A DNA stretch of 64,000 nt, taken from NCBI GenBank assembly GCA_020628865.1, contig JAHDEJ010000001.1, positions 64,367 to 128,366 of the forward strand, given 5' to 3'. Position numbers and translations under genes: made by a program. The notes below the pieces were generated by a model. The model was not told the DNA's origin and did not search any database. It was given only the letters and a program-made list of their open reading frames with translations. Source of the stretch: Acidimicrobiales bacterium. Lineage in GTDB: Bacteria; Actinomycetota; Acidimicrobiia; Acidimicrobiales; SHLQ01. Positions 16,628 to 23,698 of this stretch are shown here, piece after piece; the stretch's first letter is position 1; every line of letters begins with the position of its first letter.

Positions 16628-17841
16628 GGTTTGGGCTCCCGGGGTAGGCCGAGCACTCGTTCGCCGAGCACGTTGCGTTGAATTTCGTTCGACCCGCCGT
16701 AGATGGTGTCCGAACGGGTGAAGAGGAAGAGCTTCTGCTCGAGCGTGAGCGGGTACGCCCCATCTTCGACGAATTCGCCATCGGGTACGGCGACCAGGCC
16801 GTCGAGGCCCTGCAGGTCGATCATCAGCTCGCCGAGATCCCGATGCCACGAACCCCAGAACAGCTTGGAAATGCTGGCCTCCGGGCCGGGGACACCGGTG
16901 GCAGACATGGATCGCATGGCGTTGACCTTGATGAGGTGCAGCTCGGTCCACGAGCGCATCAACCGCTGCCGAACGACCGGGTCGCCCAGCCTGCCGTGAC
17001 GGCGGGCAAGTTCGATCGTCGCGTCGAGTTCGCGCTCGAAGCCCACCTGCTGGGCCAGCGTCGAGATGCCCCGCTCGAACGCGAGCAAGCCCATGGCGAT
17101 GCGCCAGCCGTCGCCGACCTCGCCGACGACGAGGTCTGCGTCGGTGCGGGCGTCGGTGAAGAACGTCTCGTTGAACTCACCGCCGCCGGTCGGCTGCACG
17201 ATCGGACGAATCTCCACACCGTCCTGGTCCATGGGAACGAGAAGGAAGGTGAGCCCGGCATGACGGGTGGAACCCGGTTCGGTGCGGGCAACGACGAACG
17301 ACCAGTGGCTGACGTGGGCAAGCGACGTCCACACCTTCTGACCGTTGATGACCCAGGAGTCGCCATCGAGGTCCGCCCGAGTCTTCACGTTGGCGAGATC
17401 GCTACCGGCATCGGGCTCGCTGTAGCACTGGCACCAGCGTTCGGTGCCGTTGCGAATGCCGGGCAGGAACCGGTGGCACTGTTCGGCGGTTCCGTATTCG
17501 ATGAGCGTGGGCGCCAGCAGGTTCTCGCCCATGTGGTTGACGCGGGCCGGCGCGTCGGCCCGGGCGTATTCCTCCGCCCAGATGATCTGCTGCGACAGCG
17601 ATGCGCCGCGGCCACCGTGTTCCACCGGCCAACCGAGGCCGATCCATCCCGCGGCGCCGAGCACCGCCTCCCACGCGACCCTCGTCTCGAAGCCGACTTC
17701 CTCGTCGCCAGGGCCGCCCCGCCCACGCAGTTCCGCGAATTCCCCGACGACATGTTCGGCCAGCCAGGACTGGACGAGCGCGCGAAACTCGGCATCGCTG
17801 AGCGAGGTGAGGTCGACAATGTCGAGCTCTCGTTGTCCCAC
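16624..17841 (-). CDS. fadE30: FadE30-like acyl-CoA dehydrogenase
   Basis: A 405-residue FAD-dependent acyl-CoA dehydrogenase. Segments GWPVEHGGRG at about residue 72, WCQCYSEPDAGSDLA at about 135, WVINGQKVWTS at about 160 and the C-terminal RSDTIYGGSNEIQRNVLGERVLGLPRE match FadE30 (Rv3560c) closely as remembered. FadE30 starts beta-oxidation of the propionate side chain of HIP-CoA. It is divergent from the FadE29-like gene with operator copy 4 between them and is translationally coupled to ipdF. Confidence 0.9.
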   Translation of the reverse strand: MGQRELDIVDLTSLSDAEFRALVQSWLAEHVVGEFAELRGRGGPGDEEVGFETRVAWEAVLGAAGWIGLGWPVEHGGRGASLSQQIIWAEEYARADAPARVNHMGENLLAPTLIEYGTAEQCHRFLPGIRNGTERWCQCYSEPDAGSDLANVKTRADLDGDSWVINGQKVWTSLAHVSHWSFVVARTEPGSTRHAGLTFLLVPMDQDGVEIRPIVQPTGGGEFNETFFTDARTDADLVVGEVGDGWRIAMGLLAFERGISTLAQQVGFERELDATIELARRHGRLGDPVVRQRLMRSWTELHLIKVNAMRSMSATGVPGPEASISKLFWGSWHRDLGELMIDLQGLDGLVAVPDGEFVEDGAYPLTLEQKLFLFTRSDTIYGGSNEIQRNVLGERVLGLPREPKP

Positions 17842-17881
17842 GGTTGCGCTTTCCGGGTCGAAGGATTCGAACCCATTCGAG

Positions 17882-17902
17882 TATCTGACGGTCTTTCAGA
17901 AA
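17882..17902. promoter_or_regulatory. operator palindrome, copy 4 (weaker)
   Basis: Arms TATCTGA and TCAGAAA around CGGTCTT: the cores TCTGA and TCAGA are intact but the outer bases are degenerate. It lies in the 76-bp divergent gap between fadE30 (start 17841) and the FadE29-like gene (start 17918), only 16 bp before the latter. Confidence 0.65.
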
Positions 17903-17917
17903 CTGTACTGTCGAAGC

Positions 17918-19099
17918 ATGCACTTGGCAGAGACGCAGGAACAACGAGAACTCCGAGCCGAGCTTCGCGAGTACTTCGAGAACATGCTGACCCCGGAGGT
18001 GCGTGACGAGCTCGGCGCCCCCGGCCAGAACCCCGAAGCGTTCCGCCGCTGCATCAAGCAGCTCGGCGACGACGGCTGGCTCGGCCTCGCCTGGCCGGTG
18101 GAGTACGGCGGCCAAGGCCGTTCCGCGGTCGATCAGTTCATCATGTTCGACGAGATCCAACGGGCCCACGCCCCGTTCCCCTTCGTGACCGTCAACACCG
18201 TCGGCCCGGCGATCATGGCGTACGGCACCGAGGAACAGAAGGAGCGCTACCTGCCGGGGATCCTCGCCGGCGAGCTCAACTTCGCCGTGGGTTACACGGA
18301 GCCGGAGGCCGGCACGGACTTGGCCAGCTTGCGCACGTCGGCGGTTGTCGACGGAGACGAATTCGTCATCAACGGATCGAAGGTCTACACCTCTGGCGCC
18401 AACCAGGCCGACTTCATCTGGCTGGCCGCTCGCACCGACCCGGACGTCAAGAAGCACAAGGGCATCAGCATGATCATCGTGCCCACCGATGCGCCCGGAT
18501 TCGAATGGACGCCACTGCACACGGTCGGCGGCCACATGACGACGTCCACCTACTACACCGATGTGCGGGTTCCGCGCACGAACATCGTCGGCGAGCTGAA
18601 CGAGGGCTGGCAGCTCATCACGATGCAGCTGAATCACGAACGCGTCGGCCTGGCCGCACTCTCCGGCCTCACCGACCGGCTGATGTCCGACGTCGTTGCC
18701 TGGTGCCGGGAAACCCCGTCGGGGCTCGCCGAACACAAGACGATGATCGACGTCCCATGGGTCCAGGCCGACCTGGCCAAGTGCACGGCCATCCTCAAAG
18801 CCATCCGCCTGATGACCTGGCGACTCGTGAACGCCGTGGCCGACAACACGCTCGGCCCTGCGGAATCCTCGGCGGTCAAGGTGTTCGGAACGGAACAGAT
18901 GGTCGAGGTCTACCGGCTGCTCCAAGGCATCCTCGGCCCGGTCGCCCACCTGCGCCCCGGTTCACCGGGAGCGTTTCTGCACGGCGAACTCGAGCGTGCG
19001 AATCGCGCCGCACAGATCAACACCTTCGGCGGCGGCGTGAACGAAATCCAACGGGAACTCGTGGCCACCGCCGGCCTCGGCATCGAACGCGGGCGGTAA
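17918..19099 (+). CDS. FadE29 (ChsE2)-like acyl-CoA dehydrogenase
   Basis: A 393-residue acyl-CoA dehydrogenase. QLGDDGWLGLAWPVEYGGQG (about residues 50-69), AVGYTEPEAGTDLASLRT (about 125-142), the tract STYYTDVRVP and the end INTFGGGVNEIQRE follow Mycobacterium FadE29 as I recall it. FadE29 normally pairs with FadE28 as ChsE1-ChsE2, acting on a shortened steroid side chain CoA ester. No FadE28-like partner is in this window. The TAA stop is immediately followed by the 47-bp tandem repeat. Confidence 0.85.
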   Translation: MHLAETQEQRELRAELREYFENMLTPEVRDELGAPGQNPEAFRRCIKQLGDDGWLGLAWPVEYGGQGRSAVDQFIMFDEIQRAHAPFPFVTVNTVGPAIMAYGTEEQKERYLPGILAGELNFAVGYTEPEAGTDLASLRTSAVVDGDEFVINGSKVYTSGANQADFIWLAARTDPDVKKHKGISMIIVPTDAPGFEWTPLHTVGGHMTTSTYYTDVRVPRTNIVGELNEGWQLITMQLNHERVGLAALSGLTDRLMSDVVAWCRETPSGLAEHKTMIDVPWVQADLAKCTAILKAIRLMTWRLVNAVADNTLGPAESSAVKVFGTEQMVEVYRLLQGILGPVAHLRPGSPGAFLHGELERANRAAQINTFGGGVNEIQRELVATAGLGIERGR

Positions 19100-19191
19100 C
19101 GCCTGCGCAGAACCGACGCGGATCTCGGCCGGAAGTGCCGAGCGAACGCCTGCGCAGAACCGACGCGGATCTCGGCCGGAAGTGCCGAGCG
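19098..19191. repeat. tandem 47-bp direct repeat, two copies
   Basis: Two identical 47-bp units (19098-19144 and 19145-19191) fill the whole convergent gap between the FadE29-like and thiolase genes. Each unit contains a hairpin with arms CTCGGC and GCCGAG. A double hairpin between convergent stops suggests a bidirectional transcription stop that was recently duplicated. Confidence 0.9.
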
Positions 19192-19193
19192 GA

Positions 19194-20369
19194 TTACAGC
19201 CGCTGGAGGATGGTGCCGGTGGCGATGGCGCCGCCGCAGCACATGGTGACGAGGCCGAACTCGGCGTCGCGCCGTTCCATCTCGTGGAGTGCCGTGGTGA
19301 TCAGCCGGGCTCCGGTGGCGCCGACCGGGTGCCCCAGTGCGATGGCACCACCGTTCGGGTTGACCTTCTCCATGAGGTCGTCGTCGCTTACGCCGTTCAC
19401 CTTGGCCCAGGCGAGCACGACGCTGGCGAAGGCTTCGTTGACCTCGATCACGCCGATGTCGTCGAGCGTCATACCCGAGTCGGCGAGCACCTTGGCGGTC
19501 GCCGGGATGGGGCCGTCGAGGTGGAAGTAGGGGTCGGAGCCCACGAGGGCCTGCGTGACGATACGGGCCCGCGGTGCCAGCCCTTCAGCCTTGGCCCGCT
19601 CCTCGTCCATCCAGAGAACGGCCGCCGCGCCGTCGGTGATCTGCGAGCTGTTTCCTGCGTGATGGATCCCGTCGGGCATGACCGTCTTCAACCCGGCGAG
19701 GGACTCCATCGTGGTCTCCCGAAGCCCGCCGTCGGTGTCGACCGTGACCGGCCCCTCACCGTCGGCCAGGGTGACGTCGACCGGAATGATCTCCCGCTCG
19801 AACCGACCCTCTGCCACGGCGATGGCCGCCTTGTGCTGCGAGATCATCCCGAACCAATCGACCCGCTCCCGGTCGATGCCATGCTCGGCTGCGATGCGCT
19901 CCGCACCACCGAACTGATTCGGCATGTCCCAGGGGAAGTCGTCGGGCTTCGAGCGGCCGTTGATGAACGTCTCGTCGACTCGGGGCACGTTTGCACCGAG
20001 CCAGATCTTGCTCATGTGTTCGACGCCGGTCGCCATGCCGACGTCGATGGCGCCGGCCGAGATGAGGTTCGCCACCATGTGGTTTGCCTGCTGGGAAGAA
20101 CCGCACTGCGCATCGATCGTGGTGGCCGCCACCTCATACGGGAACTCCTGGTTGAGCCAGGCGGTTCGGGTGACGTTGCTTGCCTGTTCGCCGGCCTGCG
20201 TGACACAACCGCCGACGAGCTGGCCGACCGAAGAAGGGTCGACCCCGGACCGATCGAGGACGCCTCGCTGCGCATGTCCGAGCAACTGGGCGGCGTGGAC
20301 GTCGGCAAATGCTGCGCCGCGCTTCTGCAGCGCCGTCCGACCGGCCTCGACGATCACTGGCGATCCCAT
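19194..20369 (-). CDS. fadA6: FadA6-like 3-ketoacyl-CoA thiolase
   Basis: A 391-residue thiolase. The nucleophilic Cys is in DAQCGSSQQAN near residue 90, the second motif in VIEVNEAFASV near 316, NPNGGAIALGHPVGATGAR near 345 and the proton-transfer Cys in TMCCGGA near 379. The family fits FadA6 (Rv3556c), the thiolase that cleaves the opened ring product in HIP catabolism, but general acetyl-CoA acetyltransferases look similar, so the symbol rests partly on context. Operator copy 5 lies 39 bp before its start. Confidence 0.85.
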   Translation of the reverse strand: MGSPVIVEAGRTALQKRGAAFADVHAAQLLGHAQRGVLDRSGVDPSSVGQLVGGCVTQAGEQASNVTRTAWLNQEFPYEVAATTIDAQCGSSQQANHMVANLISAGAIDVGMATGVEHMSKIWLGANVPRVDETFINGRSKPDDFPWDMPNQFGGAERIAAEHGIDRERVDWFGMISQHKAAIAVAEGRFEREIIPVDVTLADGEGPVTVDTDGGLRETTMESLAGLKTVMPDGIHHAGNSSQITDGAAAVLWMDEERAKAEGLAPRARIVTQALVGSDPYFHLDGPIPATAKVLADSGMTLDDIGVIEVNEAFASVVLAWAKVNGVSDDDLMEKVNPNGGAIALGHPVGATGARLITTALHEMERRDAEFGLVTMCCGGAIATGTILQRL

Positions 20370-20407
20370 TGGTGCTCCCCACTTGTCAATCTCGTTCCCC
20401 TGACTCT

Positions 20408-20428
20408 AATCTGACGTTCATTCAGATT
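20408..20428. promoter_or_regulatory. operator palindrome, copy 5
   Basis: Arms AATCTGA and TCAGATT around CGTTCAT. It sits in the 82-bp divergent gap between the thiolase (start 20369, minus) and the small cell-wall protein (start 20452, plus), 24-39 bp from the two starts. Confidence 0.75.
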
Positions 20429-20451
20429 TGCCTACTCGGCAGGGGGAACAC

Positions 20452-20952
20452 ATGAAGAAAGTACTGACCGCTCTGGCCATCGTGGCCACGATGTTGATGT
20501 CAATGACCGGAATCGCAGCGGCGCAGACGCCGATGATGGAGGTCACCCCGGCATCGATCGATGCGGGCGGAGAGACCGAGATCGAGGTGTCGCTGAGCGG
20601 ATTCAGCGGCGACCTGGCGGTCTTCATCCTGCCGTGCGACTACCCGGCCGGCGGCGACCTCGCCGCACTCGACACCGCCACATGCGACCAGGCCAACCTC
20701 ACGCCGCTTCAGCTCGACGGCGACGGTGCCGGCTCCGTGACGGTCACGTACGACGTGCCCGCCGAGGGCATCACCGTGATCGCTGGCGACGCCGCCCAGA
20801 CCGAGAGCGCCTTCGCCCTCGTGTCCGTCGGTGCCGCTGAGCTGGCCGTGACCGGCCCGGGCCAGACCCTGGTCTTCACCATGATGGGCGTTGCGCTCCT
20901 CATGATCGGCGTCGGCGCCGTCTTCCTCGGCCGCCGCACCGAACTCGCCTGA
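20452..20952 (+). CDS. small secreted protein with LAxTG-type sortase signal
   Basis: A 166-residue exported protein. A signal peptide (MKKVLTALAIVATMLMS, cleaved after AAA near residue 24) is followed by a beta-rich domain with two cysteines. The C-terminus has LAVTG at about residues 130-134, a hydrophobic membrane stretch (TMMGVALLMIGVGAVFLG) and an RR tail. LAxTG is the motif used by class E sortases of high-GC actinobacteria, so the protein is probably fixed to the cell wall. AGGGGG precedes the ATG by 5 bp and supports that start. Divergent from the thiolase gene under operator copy 5. Confidence 0.82.
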   Translation: MKKVLTALAIVATMLMSMTGIAAAQTPMMEVTPASIDAGGETEIEVSLSGFSGDLAVFILPCDYPAGGDLAALDTATCDQANLTPLQLDGDGAGSVTVTYDVPAEGITVIAGDAAQTESAFALVSVGAAELAVTGPGQTLVFTMMGVALLMIGVGAVFLGRRTELA

Positions 20953-20973
20953 GCGAACACTCAAGGGGGAATC

Positions 20974-21015
20974 GACGGGGTCGCTGCCTTCGGGCAGCGG
21001 CCTCGTCGCATTTTT
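20974..21015 (+). terminator. rho-independent terminator with TTCG tetraloop
   Basis: The core stem CGCTGCC-TTCG-GGCAGCG is at 20982-20999. Flanking bases GACG...CGTC extend it to about 15 pairs with two imperfect positions, and a TTTTT run follows at 21011-21015. It ends transcription of the LAxTG protein gene and sits against the stop of the convergent tetR gene. Confidence 0.8.
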
Positions 21016-21018
21016 GCG

Positions 21019-21630
21019 TCAGGTTCCGCTGTCGGCCGCAGGCGCAATCGACAGCACCGCAACCACGGCGGACGTGAGCGTGACTGCGAGGACGTCCCGG
21101 TCGACGGCGTCGGCCGGCTCCAGCATCGCCTCCTGAGCCAGGCGAGCATTGACGAGCACTGCGGCGAGGCGGGCCCGTTCGGTTCGCCAGCCTTCGGGCG
21201 CCACCGGCAGCACGCCGACCAACCGCTGACTGAGCTCCACCATCGAACCGGCGAGCTGCCCCGCCTGCACACCGGACGCCAGCCGTTCCCCCTGAATTCG
21301 CAGGAAGGCCCGACCGGAGACGGATGCCAGTTCGTCGACCATTGGGCGAACGATCACGTCCGCCAGGGCGGCAAGATCCCGGCAGGTTTCACCGGCAGCG
21401 GCATCGAGCTCCCGGAGCCGAGCGAACCGGACCTCATCCAGCGCGTCGTGGTGCCGGTCGACGATGGCGGACAAGAGCCCGTCCCGCCCACCGAAGTGAT
21501 AGTGAACGGCGGCCTGATTCCGTTGACCGGCGGCCTTCGTGATGGTCGCGACGGTGACGCCGTCGGGCTCCTCGGTGGCGAAGAGCGTTTCAGCGGCATC
21601 GATGATCGCCTGACGGGTGGATGTCGCCAC
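21019..21630 (-). CDS. TetR-family transcriptional regulator
   Basis: A 203-residue regulator. The N-terminal TetR helix-turn-helix spans about residues 5-52 (AIIDAAETLF, VTVATITKAAGQRNQAAVHYHF, RDGLLSAIV), followed by a helical ligand domain. It is the only TetR gene in the window and is therefore a candidate reader of the AATCTGA-N7-TCAGATT operators. It is also coupled (2 bp gap) to a TauD gene, so it may instead regulate only its own operon, perhaps at the palindrome 23676-23692. It does not look like KstR2 in sequence. Confidence 0.92.
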   Translation of the reverse strand: MATSTRQAIIDAAETLFATEEPDGVTVATITKAAGQRNQAAVHYHFGGRDGLLSAIVDRHHDALDEVRFARLRELDAAAGETCRDLAALADVIVRPMVDELASVSGRAFLRIQGERLASGVQAGQLAGSMVELSQRLVGVLPVAPEGWRTERARLAAVLVNARLAQEAMLEPADAVDRDVLAVTLTSAVVAVLSIAPAADSGT

Positions 21631-21632
21631 GT

Positions 21633-22511
21633 CTAGAAGGGTTTCGTTCCTGCGATCTGGACGCGGTGGACCTCACGGTCGTAGGCCTGGTCGAAGTCGT
21701 CACGCTTGTGGTTGGTGCAGCGGTTGTCCCAGATGATCGTGTCGCCGTTGTTCCACTTGTGGCGGTAGTAGTACTTGTCCTGGTCGACGTGGTCTCGGAG
21801 CGCCTGGAGGAGCTCCTTCTCCTCTTCCGGACGGTCCTCGTAGCCCTCGATCTTGTAGATGAACATGCTGAAGTACAGCGACTGGCGGCCGGTCTCCGGG
21901 TGGGTGCGGATGAGTGGGTGCGGAAAATCCGGCACGACGTCGTCGATGTACTTCTGGTTGTCACCGGTGAACCCGGCGCCACCGATGCCGTTTGCGTAGG
22001 GGTTGATCCCAATGCCGCGACGGCCTTCGATCTTCTCCCTGAGCTCGGCCGGGAGCTCGTCGAGGGCGAGGTACATGTTGGACCACAACGTGTCGCCGCC
22101 CGCCTCCGGCGGAGGAACCTCCACACCGTGGAGCACCGCACCCAGAAGCGGCACGGGCATGAACTGGAAGTCGGTGTGGAACGGCAACGCCACCCGGCTG
22201 CCGACGCCCTTCTCGTCCCGGTTCGACAGGACGGTGACGGCGCCCTGTTCGTCGGTCCCGAGGACCGGAATACCATCGGGCGCAACGAACTGCGGCCCGA
22301 AGTAGGACGCAAGCTCGAGGAGCTGGGCGTCGGTCATCGACTGCTCCTTGATGACCAGGACCTGGTGCTGGCGCAACCCATCGAGGAGCGTGAACACGTC
22401 GGCGCCGGACAGACCGTCGTCGATTCGGGCGGCGACGTCGCCGCGCACCTCGGCGCCGAGCGCACCGTCGAAGGGATGGAGTGTGAGTTGGTCGTGGATC
22501 AAGGCGGTCAT
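21633..22511 (-). CDS. TauD/TfdA-family dioxygenase
   Basis: A 292-residue Fe(II)/2-oxoglutarate oxygenase. The H-x-D iron ligands are in PFHTDFQF near residue 113, the distal His in DNRCTNHKRDD near 265, and the oxoglutarate Arg in VHRVQI near the end. GGAGAATCTC precedes the ATG, fixing the start. It lies 2 bp before tetR and 31 bp after the M28-like gene. It is a distant paralogue of the enzyme at 14838. Substrate unknown; sulfonate, sulfate ester and ether cleavage are the family's usual reactions. Confidence 0.9.
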   Translation of the reverse strand: MTALIHDQLTLHPFDGALGAEVRGDVAARIDDGLSGADVFTLLDGLRQHQVLVIKEQSMTDAQLLELASYFGPQFVAPDGIPVLGTDEQGAVTVLSNRDEKGVGSRVALPFHTDFQFMPVPLLGAVLHGVEVPPPEAGGDTLWSNMYLALDELPAELREKIEGRRGIGINPYANGIGGAGFTGDNQKYIDDVVPDFPHPLIRTHPETGRQSLYFSMFIYKIEGYEDRPEEEKELLQALRDHVDQDKYYYRHKWNNGDTIIWDNRCTNHKRDDFDQAYDREVHRVQIAGTKPF

Positions 22512-22542
22512 GAGATTCTCCTTGGAGGTGTTCGATGGTGGT

Positions 22543-23667
22543 TCAGGTCGCCGGTGGGTCGGTCCGTTGATGCTGGTTGGCGTACTGGTGGAGGCTGCGG
22601 CACGAAGCTTCCAATGCGTCGGCCACGCGATCCAGTGCATCCGGCGTCGTGGCCCGCTCGGGGGTGTCTGCCGGGGTGTGGAAGTCGGGCCCGGCACCGG
22701 TGATGGAGAGCAGTGGACTCGCGAGTTCGCAGAGGACCGTGGCCTCACCAAGCCACTGCTCGACGCCGGTGGCGAGCGAGAGATCGGCCCCGGCGAGTGC
22801 CTCAGCGATGGGCCCGGCGTCCGAGTCGCCGAGGGACGTCATCGCCACTCGATCGGCGGTGAGCGGGCGGGCTTCGGTCGACGGTGGATCCGCAACAACG
22901 GCGATCGAGGCGCCGACGTGGACAACACCTGCCAGTTCCTCGCCGTGCAGCCACGGCAGGAGGTCCCGGACGCCGAAATAGCCGAGCTCATGTCCGGTCG
23001 TGGCGAGTACGAGCAGCGGCAGGTCGGCCAACCTCTGCACGAGTTCGAGCAGGACGGCGATGCCGGTTCCACGCTCGCCGGCACAGGTGAACCAACCGTT
23101 GAGCGGCGTGGTCAAAACGAGCGGCCGGCCGCCCACAGCGTTTCGAGCGAGGAGATTCGTCGCTTCGGCATCGTGCGCTGCACCGGTCGCCTCGACGTGG
23201 ACGGGGCCCGTGCGGAGCCGATCGGCGTCGCGCCCAGCGCAGAGGAGGACCGGATAATCCCATCGCTCCCGGAGGTCGTGGCGATTGATGCCGACGAGCT
23301 CGCCGAGGGGGTGTTCGGTGGCCAGCACCAACGGCCGACCGTTGGTGTTCAGCGAGGCGACCTCCGAGTCGAGAACGACCGGATCACCGCCGCGAAACGG
23401 ATTGAATGCGCCGACCACGACGTCGTCGGTCGCAACGGTGCCGACCCAGCCGTGAGGCACGAGGAGGTGGCCGATCGAGGCCCCGTTCAGGGTGACGCGG
23501 CTGTCGCCCGTCCACCCGGGGTACCGGACCGGTCTGCGTTCGACCGAGAGACCCGCCGCCGTCAGCTGCTCGGCCATCCAGGCAACCGTCGGTTCGTCGG
23601 CGGGGCCGCCGGTGCGATGCGCACCGAGCGCGGCGTACTCCTCCACTCGGCGCAGCATCGACGACAT
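22543..23667 (-). CDS. M28-family peptidase-like protein, possibly degenerate metal site
   Basis: A 374-residue protein of the M28 aminopeptidase fold. The late motifs are present: TTGHELGYFG (catalytic Glu, about residue 217) and GAGPDFHTPADTPE (metal His, about 327). The usual first metal motif, an HxDS followed by GAxD, reads TTPLNGWFTCAGERGTG here, so expected His and Asp ligands appear replaced. No signal peptide. It may be a divergent hydrolase for a small amide or a non-catalytic member. It lies between the sulfatase and TauD genes in a minus-strand run. Confidence 0.78.
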   Translation of the reverse strand: MSSMLRRVEEYAALGAHRTGGPADEPTVAWMAEQLTAAGLSVERRPVRYPGWTGDSRVTLNGASIGHLLVPHGWVGTVATDDVVVGAFNPFRGGDPVVLDSEVASLNTNGRPLVLATEHPLGELVGINRHDLRERWDYPVLLCAGRDADRLRTGPVHVEATGAAHDAEATNLLARNAVGGRPLVLTTPLNGWFTCAGERGTGIAVLLELVQRLADLPLLVLATTGHELGYFGVRDLLPWLHGEELAGVVHVGASIAVVADPPSTEARPLTADRVAMTSLGDSDAGPIAEALAGADLSLATGVEQWLGEATVLCELASPLLSITGAGPDFHTPADTPERATTPDALDRVADALEASCRSLHQYANQHQRTDPPAT

Positions 23668-23675
23668 ACTCCCAT

Positions 23676-23692
23676 TTAAGCTGCTGACTTAA
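23676..23692. promoter_or_regulatory. candidate palindrome TTAAG-N7-CTTAA before the M28-like gene
   Basis: Short inverted repeat TTAAG / CTTAA around CTGCTGA in the 31-bp gap upstream of the 23667 start. It is AT-rich against a GC-rich background. It could be an internal operator for the M28-TauD-tetR genes and a natural autoregulatory site for the TetR protein. Single copy, so weak. Confidence 0.35.
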
Positions 23693-23698
23693 TCCCGG

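Noticed and set aside
17860-17880. GGATTCGAACCC resembles a tRNA T-arm on the minus strand
   Set aside because: No acceptor stem, anticodon arm or D-arm can be built around it; it is at the start of the fadE30 gene region.
19098-19191. Tandem repeat considered as phage attachment site duplication
   Set aside because: The copies are adjacent with nothing between them, and there is no integrase or tRNA.
9187-20428. KstR or KstR2 operator motifs in the steroid island
   Set aside because: No AnCAAGnnCTTGnT or TnnAACnnGTTnnA site was seen in the promoter gaps; a different palindrome occupies those places.
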